Source of the DNA: an uncultured Parvularculaceae bacterium
GTDB lineage: Bacteria > Pseudomonadota > Alphaproteobacteria > Caulobacterales > Parvularculaceae
Length of the DNA: 64,000 nt
Direction of reading: 5' to 3'
NCBI GenBank assembly: GCA_913055785.1
Contig: CAJXLJ010000007.1
Span: forward strand, 34,330-98,329
Below the pieces are notes generated by a model. It made no database searches. It worked only from the letters and a program-made list of their open reading frames with translations, and had not been told where the DNA came from. Within the stretch, counting starts at the first letter, position 1, and the number at the start of each line of letters is the position of its first letter. The translations under genes were made by a program, and so were the position numbers. This document shows positions 18,457 through 27,779 of this stretch, piece by piece.

Positions 18457-18798
18457 ATGCGTTCGTTCACTCCAGCTCCAGCGCCGCGTCCGCGCGCCGC
18501 CCCGGTTGCTTTCAGCCGTTCAGAGCTCACCCGCATTCTCGGCGTTTACGGACAGTTCGTCGCCGCCGGCGACTGGCGCGATTACGCCATTGATTGTCTT
18601 GATGATGCGGCGGTGTTCTCGATCTTCCGCAAGGCGTCGGAGATGCCCCTTTACCGCATCGAAAAACGCCCGAAGCTGGCGAAGAAGCAGGGCGCCTTTG
18701 TGATCGTTTCGATGACCGGCGCGATCCTCAAACGCGGCCACGACCTCGGACAGGTCTTGCGCTATTTCGACCGGCGTAAACTGCGGTTGGCGACCTAG
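18457..18798 (+). CDS. DUF2794 family protein
   Basis: A 113-residue alphaproteobacterial protein of unknown function. The N-terminal 20 residues are Pro/Ala/Arg-rich and probably disordered; the conserved core runs from FSRSELTRILGVYG through YAIDCLDDAAVFSIFR, LYRIEKRPKL and AILKRGHDLGQVLRYFD. Start taken at ATG 18457; the TTG at 18421 would add 12 residues. Its stop overlaps that of the convergent TPR gene in the shared bases CTAG (18795-18798). Confidence 0.8.
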   Translation: MRSFTPAPAPRPRAAPVAFSRSELTRILGVYGQFVAAGDWRDYAIDCLDDAAVFSIFRKASEMPLYRIEKRPKLAKKQGAFVIVSMTGAILKRGHDLGQVLRYFDRRKLRLAT

Positions 18799-20030
18799 GG
18801 CAATCTCATATTTGAGCGTACGTCGTTGGCGCACGCCTCGAACGTTTCCACGAACACATGACGCTGCGCGTGACTGCCGCCGATCTTGTGCAGTTCGGGA
18901 AGAATGGGTTGCAGCGCATTCGCCGCATCCGCGCGCCGGCCTGACAAAAACGCGGCGATCGCCTCGGCGGCGGGAACCGTAATATCGCCCCAGACATGAG
19001 CCTTTTCGCCGGTCAGCGTTTCGGCGTGTTTGCGCATGGATGCGAGGAACGCGCCCGCTTCGCCGTCTTCCCCGGCGCGGGCCAGCGCGTACATGTAATG
19101 AAGGTCATGGAACGGGAAGAGATGTTCGCCGGCGCGGCGGCGCGCTTCGCCGACCACCGGCGCCCAGCGCGCGCCGACATCAACGCCCTTGAGCTCGAGC
19201 CGCCACAACATTGAAACGGCGCCGATCTGCTCCTGCGGAAATTCCGGCCAGGCGCCCCAGAGATGCTTGTCGAAAATCTCGAGCGTTTCCGCTTCGCGCC
19301 CGAGCGCCAGATGAAACAGCGCCGCGTGCCACCAGTTATGGTCGCGGATGAAGACGCCTTTCTTCTCCCATGTGTGAGCGCAATGTTCCATCCACCGCGC
19401 GCCTTCACGGGCGCGGCCTTCGGTTTCGAGAACATGGGCGACGGCGTGATGCGCCCAGGCGTCGTCAATGGCGATTTCAGCGGCGCGCATGCCTTCGTCT
19501 TCGGCTTCTTCGAGACGGTGGTTCTGTTCAAGCGCGAAAGCGATCATACCGTGGGCGTAAGGCGCGTTCTCATGGACGACGCTCGCGCGCTGGCCGAGGC
19601 GCAAGAGCGCCGGCTGGTCGCCGAGATTGAAGGCGTGATACTGGCCCCATTTGACGGCGCAAAGGTCTGCGGGCCAGCGCACGGTGAGCTCATCGAGGAC
19701 GGTCATGGCGCGGTGAAAATCCTTCGCCGACCAGGCCTCGACGGCGGCGCAGAAAAGCCGCTCGCGTTCATTGCCGGACGGTTCGGCGGCGCGCATTTTT
19801 TCAAGATAGGGTCCTGCATACGCCCACCCTTCCGCCCCTTCAAAGGCGAGATGCAGGGCGGCGGCGTGCGCGTTCAGCAACGGCGCGCCGGGATTGGCGT
19901 CGGCGACGGCGAACAGGGCGCGCAGGTTCGCCCCGTAGCTCAGGAACTCGTTGACATAATCATCATAACCGGCGGCGGCGGCCGCATCGGCGCCGGACAC
20001 GGCCAAATCGAACTGGTCTCTTGCTGTCAT
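18795..20030 (-). CDS. TTC38-like tetratricopeptide-repeat protein
   Basis: A 411-residue soluble all-helical protein resembling tetratricopeptide repeat protein 38, a family found in animals and many bacteria with no known activity. Recognisable landmarks are KWGQYHAFNLGD, YAHGMIAFALEQ, AWAHHAVAHVLE, HNWWHAALFHLALG and FHDLHYMYALARAG; the conserved His and Trp residues of these helices are intact. No signal peptide. Start taken at ATG 20030 (MTARDQF); an upstream in-frame ATG at 20066 would add a Pro-rich dozen residues. Confidence 0.8.
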   Translation of the reverse strand: MTARDQFDLAVSGADAAAAAGYDDYVNEFLSYGANLRALFAVADANPGAPLLNAHAAALHLAFEGAEGWAYAGPYLEKMRAAEPSGNERERLFCAAVEAWSAKDFHRAMTVLDELTVRWPADLCAVKWGQYHAFNLGDQPALLRLGQRASVVHENAPYAHGMIAFALEQNHRLEEAEDEGMRAAEIAIDDAWAHHAVAHVLETEGRAREGARWMEHCAHTWEKKGVFIRDHNWWHAALFHLALGREAETLEIFDKHLWGAWPEFPQEQIGAVSMLWRLELKGVDVGARWAPVVGEARRRAGEHLFPFHDLHYMYALARAGEDGEAGAFLASMRKHAETLTGEKAHVWGDITVPAAEAIAAFLSGRRADAANALQPILPELHKIGGSHAQRHVFVETFEACANDVRSNMRLP

Positions 20031-20104
20031 GGGCGGGACTTTAGGCGCGGGCGCAGACGGGGGCAAATCGAAATCGATGCGCCAATGGTCACGCTTCGGT
20101 CAGA

Positions 20105-20135
20105 TAGAAAAAACCCCCGCCGGATGGCGGGGGTT
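20105..20135 (-). terminator. Rho-independent terminator of the Bax-inhibitor-1 gene
   Basis: A 10-bp perfect stem AACCCCCGCC/GGCGGGGGTT (20112-20121 with 20126-20135) with a 4-base loop. Read on the minus strand it is followed by a T6 tract (20108-20113), about 25 bases after the stop of the Bax-inhibitor-1 gene. Confidence 0.88.
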
Positions 20136-20159
20136 CGTTCAAGACGGTTAGCGCTGCAT

Positions 20160-20885
20160 CTAGTCGCGCATGATCCCGAGAATATTCAGGATGTGCACGA
20201 ACAGCGTGACGAAGGAGCCGTAAAGCGCGAAGGCGCCGAAGATCGCGGCGCGTTCATTCATCGCGCTGCCTTCGCGATAGAACGACTTGATCATCTGCGT
20301 TTCATAGGCGGTGATGCCGGAGAAGATGAGGACGACGCCGCAAGAAGTCAGCAGGCTCATCATCGTGCTCTGGAAGATGATGGCGTTGACGACAATTGCA
20401 ATCAGCAAGCCGATACAGGCCATGAACAGGAAGCTTCCCCAGCCGGAGAGATCCTTCTTCGTGGTGTAGCCGTAAAGACTCATGGCGCCGAACACCGACG
20501 CCGTGATGAAGAAGGCGCGATAAATATCCTGCGCGGCGCCGGCCTGCTGGAAGGCGTAAAGCATCGGCGCGATCAGCACGCCCCAAAGCGCGGCGTAAAG
20601 CCAGAACATGCCGTGCGCCATGATTTTGGAACCGGAGAACATCACGCGCGGCGCAAACCAGCCAAGCCCGAGGATGCCGATGAACGCCACCCATTTGAGC
20701 GGCGTTGCGGCGATCTGATAGACCAGCGCCGGGTTGCCGGCCATGAGCATGGAAATCAGGCCCGTGCCGGCGACAGCGAGGGCCATGTAGTTGTAAACGC
20801 CGAGCATGTATTGGCGCAGTCCCTGGTCGATCGCGACGCCGGCGCGATCAGCGGTGCTGCCATATTGAATGCGGGGGTCGTTCAT
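20160..20885 (-). CDS. Bax inhibitor-1 / YccA family membrane protein
   Basis: A 241-residue seven-helix protein of the BI-1/TMBIM family. Bacterial members such as YetJ are pH-sensitive calcium-leak channels, and E. coli YccA modulates the FtsH protease. Family marks include VYNYMALAVAGTGL in helix 1, a third helix with GWFAPRVMF, SLYGYTTKKDLSGWGSF, and a C-terminal helix containing ALYGSFVTLFVHILNILG with the conserved Asp at the end (GIMRD). AAAGGA precedes ATG 20885. Transcribed alone, with its own terminator. Confidence 0.92.
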   Translation of the reverse strand: MNDPRIQYGSTADRAGVAIDQGLRQYMLGVYNYMALAVAGTGLISMLMAGNPALVYQIAATPLKWVAFIGILGLGWFAPRVMFSGSKIMAHGMFWLYAALWGVLIAPMLYAFQQAGAAQDIYRAFFITASVFGAMSLYGYTTKKDLSGWGSFLFMACIGLLIAIVVNAIIFQSTMMSLLTSCGVVLIFSGITAYETQMIKSFYREGSAMNERAAIFGAFALYGSFVTLFVHILNILGIMRD

Positions 20886-21070
20886 AAGGGTCGGTCCTTT
20901 CCGTTTCCCGTTCCGGGGTGTTCAAAGCCCCGTTAAATTACGGGACGTAATATCGTGGGCTCCTTCACGCCAATCAAGGGGCCGCCGGCCGAAATCGGCG
21001 CTTTTCGGCGACCCGCAGGCCTTGCTTAATCCTATGGAAATCATGAATTTTTTTGGCGCCGCAACAAAGC

Positions 21071-22390
21071 TCAGCCGGCGAGAACGAAACGTGCGGCGAA
21101 AAACCCGTCCATGCCGCCCTGCGCGCCCAGCATGGAGGGAAGGGTTCTCAAATCGCCCTTGCGGCTCACGGCGTCGGCGCGCCCGTCGATTTCCTCCGGT
21201 TCGACCGGCTTGCGGGAGAGGTTTTGATGCCGCGCCAGTGCAGCCTCCGCCTGCTTTTCGGCTTCTTCCGCCTGCAGGGAGCAGACACAGTAAACGAGGA
21301 CGCCGCCGGGTTTGAGAAAGTCGAGCGCATGGGCGATCATTCTCGCCTGCAGCGACGCAAGCGCAGCGATATCGGTTTCGGTCTTCGTCCAGGGGATGTC
21401 CGGATGGCGGCGAATGGTGCCGGTCGCCGAACAGGGCGCGTCGAGAAGAATGGCGTCGGCCTTTTCATTCGGCCGCCATTTCAGCATGTCTTCCGCGACG
21501 ATGGCGGCGCTGAGCCCGGTGCGCGCAAGGTTTTCCGAAACCCGCTCAAGCCGAGGCGGTGAGATATCAACCGCGACCACATTTGCGCCCGCGGCGGCGA
21601 GCTGGAGCGTCTTGCCGCCGGGCGCGGCGCACAGATCGAACACCCGCTTGCCCATGACGTCGCCCAGCAGTTTCGCCGGCAGGCTTGCGGCGACGTCCTG
21701 CACCCACCATGCGCCCTCGCCATAGCCCTCAAGGGCGCGGACGTCGTGAACGCCGGTAAGGCGCAGGCTTCCGCCTGGCAACAGTTCCGCGCCGAGCCGC
21801 CCGGCCCAGCGTTCGGCTTCCGCCGGATCTTTCAGGGTGAGATCGAGCGGCGGTTCCGTGCGATGCGCTTCGGCGATCTTTCGGACCGCCTGCGGGCCGT
21901 ATGCGCGTTCCCAGGCGCGCCACAGCCAGGCGGGCGTGTCGGTGCGGGCGGGCAGTTTTTCGAGCGCCTCCGGCCCGGCCTTGGCGATTTTACGGGCGAC
22001 TGCGTTGACGAGCTTTGCATAACCGGCGGTCTCGCGTCGCTCGCCCGCAAGCGTCACGGCGGTCGAGACCGCGGCGTGGTCAGGGGTGCGGAGAATGAGC
22101 GTCTGGGCGGCGGCGAGGCGCAGGACATCCATCACCCGCGCGGCGCGTTTCGGCAGCGGCCGGTCGATATAGGCGCCGAGCACATGATCAAGCCCGCCGC
22201 GGCGGCGCAGGACCGCCGTCGCCAAGGCCCGCGCAAAGCCCCGGTCGGAGCCTTCGAGGTCGCCGAAGGCGCGGCTTGCGCCCATCGCTTCGTCAAGCGA
22301 GGCGCCGCCCGCCATGCGGGTCAGGAGGTCAAGGGCGGCGCGGCGGGCCTCGAGGCCGTCGGCGCGTTCGGCGGGTGCGGTCTGTTCCAT
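21071..22390 (-). CDS. rsmB: 16S rRNA m5C967 methyltransferase
   Basis: A 439-residue RNA methyltransferase: an N-terminal NusB-like RNA-binding domain (about residues 10-140) and a C-terminal Rossmann methyltransferase. The SAM site is VFDLCAAPGGKTLQLA; the two catalytic cysteines are in DAPCSATGTIRRHPDI (motif IV) and VYCVCSLQAEE (motif VI). Start taken at ATG 22390 (MEQTAPAE), where the NusB-like domain begins; the frame continues upstream without similarity. Divergent from the YbjN-type gene. Confidence 0.93.
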   Translation of the reverse strand: MEQTAPAERADGLEARRAALDLLTRMAGGASLDEAMGASRAFGDLEGSDRGFARALATAVLRRRGGLDHVLGAYIDRPLPKRAARVMDVLRLAAAQTLILRTPDHAAVSTAVTLAGERRETAGYAKLVNAVARKIAKAGPEALEKLPARTDTPAWLWRAWERAYGPQAVRKIAEAHRTEPPLDLTLKDPAEAERWAGRLGAELLPGGSLRLTGVHDVRALEGYGEGAWWVQDVAASLPAKLLGDVMGKRVFDLCAAPGGKTLQLAAAGANVVAVDISPPRLERVSENLARTGLSAAIVAEDMLKWRPNEKADAILLDAPCSATGTIRRHPDIPWTKTETDIAALASLQARMIAHALDFLKPGGVLVYCVCSLQAEEAEKQAEAALARHQNLSRKPVEPEEIDGRADAVSRKGDLRTLPSMLGAQGGMDGFFAARFVLAG

Positions 22391-22539
22391 AACCGCCCGC
22401 GTAAACCACGAGGGGCCCCGAAAGTCATTAGAAATCAGCGCCGAACCCCGAAACCGGGACGCTTTGCGTGGCGGCCGCAAATCCCTTATGGTTAACCCTC
22501 TGGGGATGCTTGTCGAAAGAACAGGGTAGGGTGAAGACA

Positions 22540-23268
22540 ATGAAGACGTTTCTTATCGGTCTTGGCGCGGCGGCGCTCATGGTATCCGGCGCGGCGGCGC
22601 AGAACAGCCTGTCGAGCGGCCCGGCGAAATCGCCGGTCTCCAATCCTTCGGCTGTCATCAAGAATTTCGACCAGACTTCGCTTGGGCCCGTGCTCAGCGA
22701 ACTTGGCATCACCTGGCAAAGCGGCCAGTTCGATAATGGCCAGAATGTCGTTATCGCGAACGCCTATGGCGAGATCGGTTTTTACGCCATTCCGACCGCC
22801 TGCCGCAGCCAGAACACGAATTGCATCGGCGTCCAGTTCTTTGCGCTGTTTGAAGGCGGGGCCAATCCGCAGACGGTGAGAGCCTTTAACGATCAGTATC
22901 CCTTCACGCAGACCGCCCTCGACCAGAACGGCGATGCCATGATCTCTCGCTATGAGATTGCGGATTACGGGGTTCCGCGCGGCAATGTCGCCGTTTCGAT
23001 CATTACTTTCCTTTATGAGGCCGCGACCTTCCGCAACGAACTCGCCTCGGCCGGCCGGACTGTCGCGCTTGAGGGTTATGCGGACGATCTCGCCGCTTCC
23101 TACCTCAACCGGGTTGGTCTGCAGAGTTTCGCCGGCGCAGAAGCGCATTCGGCGTCGCCCACCAGTCATGACGACTTGCTGAGCGTCGAAACGACGGATC
23201 AGATTCGTAAACTGATTAGCGCGCGAAAAGCGGCCCGCAACAAGATCAAGAATATCACCGGCAAATAA
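22540..23268 (+). CDS. Exported YbjN-domain protein
   Basis: A 242-residue secreted protein. The signal peptide MKTFLIGLGAAALMVSGAAAQ is cleaved near residue 20. The YbjN-like domain runs from SAVIKNFDQTSLGPVLSELG to about residue 160 with two Cys (CRSQNTNC) that could form a disulfide. YbjN proteins have a secretion-chaperone-like fold and are often annotated as sensory regulators. The C-terminus is basic (ISARKAARNKIKNITGK). ATG 22540 or the in-frame GTG 22531 may start it. A strong terminator follows. Confidence 0.78.
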   Translation: MKTFLIGLGAAALMVSGAAAQNSLSSGPAKSPVSNPSAVIKNFDQTSLGPVLSELGITWQSGQFDNGQNVVIANAYGEIGFYAIPTACRSQNTNCIGVQFFALFEGGANPQTVRAFNDQYPFTQTALDQNGDAMISRYEIADYGVPRGNVAVSIITFLYEAATFRNELASAGRTVALEGYADDLAASYLNRVGLQSFAGAEAHSASPTSHDDLLSVETTDQIRKLISARKAARNKIKNITGK

Positions 23269-23297
23269 CCTTGTTCAGGGTTTTCAGCTGACGGTTG

Positions 23298-23325
23298 AAA
23301 AGGCGCTCCCGGCGAGCGCCTTTTT
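23298..23325 (+). terminator. Rho-independent terminator after the YbjN-type gene
   Basis: Stem AAAAGGCGCTC/GAGCGCCTTTT (23298-23308 with 23314-23324), loop CCGGC, T5 tail, 30 bases beyond the stop. Confidence 0.88.
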
Positions 23326-23462
23326 GCTATGCGCCTTCCTTTAACGGTAACGTCCGCTTAACCAATAATCCTGACGCCTCATTAACCGCCAATGGCTAAA
23401 AATGTAGCCATCGGAGCGGGCGCGAAACCGGTGTCTTTGCGCCATCGCCGGAGGCAGGGCGA

Positions 23463-24008
23463 ATGAAAAGGAAGCGGATCGGGGGGATTGGCGGCGACCG
23501 GCGAGGCTCGGCGGCGGTGGAGTTCGCCCTCGTGACGCCGCTATTTCTGGCGCTTGTGTTTTCGATACTCGAAGCCGGCTGGTATTTTTTCGTGAACTCC
23601 GCCGTCGAGGAGGCCAATGCGCTCGCAGCGCGCCTCATTCGCACCGGCCAGGCGCAGGACGGCGGCGTTTCGCGCGACGCGTTTTACGATAAAATCTGCA
23701 ATGTGGTCGACACGTTCGGCGATTGCTCGGAAACGCTCACCATAGACATCACCAGTTTCAGCAGTTTCGGCGCGCTGGCGGCGGATCTTTCAAGTCCGGT
23801 CTGCCGCGATAAATCCGATCCGACAATTCAGGGCGTTCAGTTCGACGAAACCGATTATGGCGGCCAGCGGGATATCGTCCGGGTGCGCGTCTGTTTTCTC
23901 TACAAGCCCGTCAACCCGGCGCTGGGCCTCAGTCTTGGAAGAGCGCCCGATGGAAGACGCAAGGTGATTTCCGTTTCGATTTTCCGCAATGAACCGTTCG
24001 ACAGTTAA
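23463..24008 (+). CDS. TadE/TadG-family pseudopilin-like protein
   Basis: A 181-residue protein with the TadE-like N-terminus GSAAVEFALVTPLFLALVFSILE, a single transmembrane helix preceded by basic residues and carrying the conserved Glu used in prepilin processing. The rest is periplasmic with three Cys (ICNVVDTFGDC, PVCRDK, VRVCFLY). TadE/TadF minor pilins assist Flp pilus assembly. A second gene of the same kind follows 3 bases later. No other tad gene is in the window. ATG 23463 follows GGAGGCAGGGCGA. Confidence 0.85.
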   Translation: MKRKRIGGIGGDRRGSAAVEFALVTPLFLALVFSILEAGWYFFVNSAVEEANALAARLIRTGQAQDGGVSRDAFYDKICNVVDTFGDCSETLTIDITSFSSFGALAADLSSPVCRDKSDPTIQGVQFDETDYGGQRDIVRVRVCFLYKPVNPALGLSLGRAPDGRRKVISVSIFRNEPFDS

Positions 24009-24011
24009 GCC

Positions 24012-24590
24012 ATGATGCGCTCATTGAAAAACCGAATTGCCTTTGCGCCGTCCGTTTTTGCCGGCGCGCGCTCTGGCGTCGCGGCGACGGAATTTGCGCT
24101 GATCGTACCGGTGCTGTTGACCTTGTTCTTCGGCGTCGTCGAAGGATCGGATGCGCTGGCGACCAGCCGCCGCGTGTCGCTGGCGGCGAACACGCTTGCG
24201 GACCTTGCGGCGCAGGAATCGGAGCTTTTAATGAGTGAAGTCGATGATCTGTTCGACGGCGTCGTGCAGATCGTCGATACCAACGGCGATCCGATGACCG
24301 TGCGGCTTGTCAGCGTCATAGCGGACCCGGACGGCGATCCTGTCGTCGACTGGAGCCGCGATAATTCCGGCGGCGCGCCTTACGCAAAGGGCGCAGCCTA
24401 TGACGGTCTGCCTGATCCGTCCCTGCTTGACGTCAACGCATCGATGATCATCGCGGAAATATCCTACCCCTACACGTCGGGCCTTACTCACTATCTCATC
24501 TCGTCGGTGACGTTCGAGAAATCGGCGACGCGCTGGCCCCGCCGCTCGCTCCGCGTCAAGCTTTGCACGTCGCCCGGCGTTTGCGGCTGA
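24012..24590 (+). CDS. Second TadE/TadG-family pseudopilin-like protein
   Basis: A 192-residue protein with the same architecture as its upstream partner: basic start, GVAATEFALIVPVLLTLFFGVVEG helix (about residues 22-45), then a periplasmic domain ending KLCTSPGVCG with a Cys pair. The two genes are clearly one transcription unit (3-base gap). The divergent C-terminal domains suggest distinct roles, as with TadE and TadF. It ends close to a bidirectional terminator shared with the convergent receptor gene. Confidence 0.83.
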   Translation: MMRSLKNRIAFAPSVFAGARSGVAATEFALIVPVLLTLFFGVVEGSDALATSRRVSLAANTLADLAAQESELLMSEVDDLFDGVVQIVDTNGDPMTVRLVSVIADPDGDPVVDWSRDNSGGAPYAKGAAYDGLPDPSLLDVNASMIIAEISYPYTSGLTHYLISSVTFEKSATRWPRRSLRVKLCTSPGVCG

Positions 24591-24613
24591 CCGTTCCGGC
24601 TTTATGCAGAAAC

Positions 24614-24641
24614 AAAAAAAGCGGCCCCGAAGGGCCGCTTT
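24614..24641. terminator. Bidirectional terminator between TadE-like pair and receptor gene
   Basis: A 10-bp perfect stem AAAGCGGCCC/GGGCCGCTTT (24618-24627 with 24632-24641) with loop CGAA. An A7 run on the left (24614-24620) gives a T-tract on the minus strand, serving the receptor gene; the plus-strand side ends TTTCTGTTTG. Confidence 0.88.
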
Positions 24642-24665
24642 CTGTTTGTTGGTCGTTAGTAACGA

Positions 24666-27600
24666 CTAGAAGCCGATGTCGACGCCGAAACGAACGTAAC
24701 GCGGCTCTTGGTAAGCGGTCGGCTGCCCGTAATACGGGTCGTCGAAAGCGCCTTCCGTTTGCTCGCCCGTCTCGCGCAACTGCACCGCGCCGGATGCGTT
24801 GAAGAGGTTGAACACATCGGCGCGAAGCGTAACGCCCTGGCCGCCAGGCAGCTCCATGTTGTAGCGAATGGAGGTGTCGACCTGGAAGATCCAGTCCGTC
24901 TGGTTGCCGGTGCCCCGCGGAGCCGGTTCGCCGCCGCAATAGTGCGAGCCAGCGCCGTAGCCATTGGCGTAGTTGTTGTAAGGCTCCGGAACGCCATCAG
25001 GCACGCCGCCAGGGCCGGTATCGTCAATCTGCGCCAGCGGATGATAGCCGAAGCAGCTCAGCGGGCGCGGGGAGTTGACCTGGATCTGCGTACCGAACAG
25101 CAGATTGTCAGTCACGTTGTAGGATCCCCACACCTTGATGCGGTGACGACGGTGGTTCGGCAGGAGACCGTAGGAGTATTCAGTGAACTCCGGCTGGTCG
25201 TAGTCCTGCGTGATGCCGGCGTCGTCCTGTTCGAAGTCGGACTGAACGAAGCCTTCCGAGTTACCCTTGCTTTCCGACCAGGTGTAGGACCCTTGCAGGT
25301 TCCACACGCCGTCGCTGGCGCGTTGGAAGGTGAACTCGACCGCGTCATAAGACCGACGCGCTAGCGGATAGCCGAGCTCTGCAGCAGAGAAGTCCACCGT
25401 GCGTTGTTCCATCTCGCCCGGAAGCGGGTCGGCGAAAACGATAGTCGAGTCTGCGCCCGGGTTGATGAGGGTGTACTGGTGATAGCCGGTCCAGATCGAC
25501 GAACAGCCAGTGATGCCTTCAGCTTCGCAATAGCGGATGATCGCTGCGTCGACAGCAACGTCTTCCGCCGTGACAGCGAGATTGCGGTGCGTGTAGTTAA
25601 CACCGACAGTCCACAGATCGGTGAGCTGATGCTCGTAGCCGACGATGATTTCGTGCTCGCGGGTTGCGCGAAGATTGCGTGAAATCGAAGCCGTCGGATC
25701 CTGAACCGTGCCGTCGCCGGTCACGTTACAGGAAATAGAGCCAGCCCCGGCTGAGCCAGGCTCAAGGCCGTATGGGCAGGCGTCGCCGCTCGGGAAGTTA
25801 ACGAGCTGCTGGTCGAGCGTCGGAATACCGTTCCCGTCGACGCCGGTGTAAGTCCAGTACTCGCGGAAATAATATTCCTGAGCGCCCTGACGGTAGCCGG
25901 TGTTGCCTGCGACCGGCAGATAGTACCAGCCATAGCTGCCATAGAGGCGACCGCGGCCATCGCCGAACACATCATAGGAGAAACCGCCGCGCGGCGCCCA
26001 CAGACTGTTGAAGTCAATGAACTGCGAGCCATTGGCGGTGAAGTTGTTGAACTGATCGAGGCGTACGCCAAGATTCAGCGTCAACCGCTCCGTAACGTTC
26101 CATTCATCCTGGAAGTAGAAAGCAACGTTTTTGGCGTCGAACGAACCGCCGACCGTGCGGTGGTTGATTTCGACATAGTCGTCGCCGACCGCCAGCGGCA
26201 CCGTGGCGCCCATACAACGCAGCGTAGCCGCGCCGCAAGTGCGATAGATATAGGCGCGAGCGAAGTCGCCGCCGCCCGTCCGGGTGTCGCTGTGGACGAG
26301 ATTGTTCTTTTCCTGGTCGTAACCGATCCGAATGTGGTGGTCGCCAAGGAGGTTGAAGAACAGGTCCGCATCGGCCCGCCAGAATTCGCGGCTGGTGTAT
26401 TGCGGGAAGTCCTCGGTCGTCGTCGTCTGACCGTTACACAAAGCGAAAAAGCCGCAAGCCGCACCCGTATCCGTAAGGTCGACAGAATAAGGCAATGCCG
26501 CGCTGCCGAATTGCGGGCGGAGTTCGTTACGGTCGTTGTTCTTGCCGTAAGCAACGGAGACTGTGAGCCATTCGGTCCAGTTACCCGTATACTTGCCGAC
26601 AAAGCTTTCGCCGCCCAAGTCGAAGTTTGTGAGGCCGATCGGCGCGGTGCCGAACGTGTCATCGGTGGAATCATAATCATATGATGTCCGAGTAACCGTC
26701 CGGGCCGTGTCGAAGTAGGTGAACTCAAAGTGGTGGTCGTCGATCGGGATTGCGTCGACCTTGATGCCGAAGAAGGGCGACTTTTGCGTATCGACCACTT
26801 GCGTGCCGGAAAGCAAGCCAGCGTTCTTCGTGATGTTGTCGTTGATTTCAACGAGGCTATAGAAGAACAGACGATCCTCTACGATCGGACCGCCAACTTC
26901 GAGAACAGCGTCAAAACGACGGCGTTCATCGAGATGGTTCGCCCGCGCGTAGGTGTTTGGCGCATCAGAACGAAGCGCGTCCGGCTCGTAGTTCAGGTGG
27001 ATGGCAGCCATGAAGTCGTTGCTGCCGGATTTGGTGACAGCGTTTACGACACCGCCGGTGGCGCGACCGAATTCAGCCGGATAGCCGCCGGTTTTGACGT
27101 CCACCGACTGGTAGAATTCAAACGGCACCAGCGAAGAACCGGTGTAGTTGTTGAAGTCGGTGATGTTGAGGCCGTTGAGATAGTAGGCGTTTTCCGCAAC
27201 CGACGAACCGCCGAGCGAGGAAAGATTGCCGAAGCCGTCGTCGCCAAGGGTTGTGCCGGGAGCCAGCAGGGTCAGAGACGTCAGATCGCGACCGACCGGG
27301 ATTTCAGCGGTCAGCGCCGTAACGTCAAGGCTCACGCCCGTCGTCGTGTTTTTAAAGTCGAGATTTTGTTGCGTACCCGTAACAACAAGCGTGTCGCCTG
27401 TTCCGAGCTGAAGATTGACGCCCGAAGTCGAGGACTGTGAGACGCGAACGCCTTCGCGCGTCTGGGACTGACCGCCGGATGTCGCCGTGACGTCGTATTC
27501 GCCAACCGACAGGCCCGAAAAACGGTACGTGCCGGCGCTGGTCGTCGTCGCCGAGCGGGTAAATCCGCGATCTCTTGAGGTAATCGTCACCGTCGCGCCG

Positions 27601-27779
27601 GAGACAGGATTGCCGGAAGAGTCGACAACTGAACCGGCGACAGCGCCAGACGTGTAGTCCTGAGCCGCAGCTGGCGTCGCGACAGCTGTGGTCAGTAATG
27701 CGGCCGGCGCGAGCGCCGCCACCGCTGCGCCCATAAACATTTGTTTACGAACGCTTTTTCTCTTTGTCTGAAAATGCAT
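24666..27779 (-). CDS. Oar-like TonB-dependent receptor with N-terminal carboxypeptidase-regulatory-like domain
   Basis: A 1037-residue outer-membrane protein. Parts in order: signal peptide (to about residue 40, ending ATPAAAQD); a beta-sandwich of the CarboxypepD_reg type (GSVVDSSGNPVSGATVTIT to EYDVTA, about 47-110); a plug domain (LNFLDFKNT region to VVNAVTKSGSND, with YYLNGLNITDF and GGYPAEFGRATGG); and a 22-strand barrel ending in Phe (VRFGVDIGF). This layout is that of Oar/OmpA-related receptors, some of which secrete or take up peptides. There is no STN domain, so it does not itself signal to FecR. ATG 27779 is divergent from the sigma-factor operon. Confidence 0.9.
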   Translation of the reverse strand: MHFQTKRKSVRKQMFMGAAVAALAPAALLTTAVATPAAAQDYTSGAVAGSVVDSSGNPVSGATVTITSRDRGFTRSATTTSAGTYRFSGLSVGEYDVTATSGGQSQTREGVRVSQSSTSGVNLQLGTGDTLVVTGTQQNLDFKNTTTGVSLDVTALTAEIPVGRDLTSLTLLAPGTTLGDDGFGNLSSLGGSSVAENAYYLNGLNITDFNNYTGSSLVPFEFYQSVDVKTGGYPAEFGRATGGVVNAVTKSGSNDFMAAIHLNYEPDALRSDAPNTYARANHLDERRRFDAVLEVGGPIVEDRLFFYSLVEINDNITKNAGLLSGTQVVDTQKSPFFGIKVDAIPIDDHHFEFTYFDTARTVTRTSYDYDSTDDTFGTAPIGLTNFDLGGESFVGKYTGNWTEWLTVSVAYGKNNDRNELRPQFGSAALPYSVDLTDTGAACGFFALCNGQTTTTEDFPQYTSREFWRADADLFFNLLGDHHIRIGYDQEKNNLVHSDTRTGGGDFARAYIYRTCGAATLRCMGATVPLAVGDDYVEINHRTVGGSFDAKNVAFYFQDEWNVTERLTLNLGVRLDQFNNFTANGSQFIDFNSLWAPRGGFSYDVFGDGRGRLYGSYGWYYLPVAGNTGYRQGAQEYYFREYWTYTGVDGNGIPTLDQQLVNFPSGDACPYGLEPGSAGAGSISCNVTGDGTVQDPTASISRNLRATREHEIIVGYEHQLTDLWTVGVNYTHRNLAVTAEDVAVDAAIIRYCEAEGITGCSSIWTGYHQYTLINPGADSTIVFADPLPGEMEQRTVDFSAAELGYPLARRSYDAVEFTFQRASDGVWNLQGSYTWSESKGNSEGFVQSDFEQDDAGITQDYDQPEFTEYSYGLLPNHRRHRIKVWGSYNVTDNLLFGTQIQVNSPRPLSCFGYHPLAQIDDTGPGGVPDGVPEPYNNYANGYGAGSHYCGGEPAPRGTGNQTDWIFQVDTSIRYNMELPGGQGVTLRADVFNLFNASGAVQLRETGEQTEGAFDDPYYGQPTAYQEPRYVRFGVDIGF

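Noticed and set aside
19263..20936. A 557-codon plus-strand open frame
   Set aside because: Crosses two well-supported minus-strand genes and a terminator; no motif.
23340..23400. Several TTAA/TTAACC half-sites before the TadE-like genes as a CtrA operator
   Set aside because: None has the required 7-base spacing.
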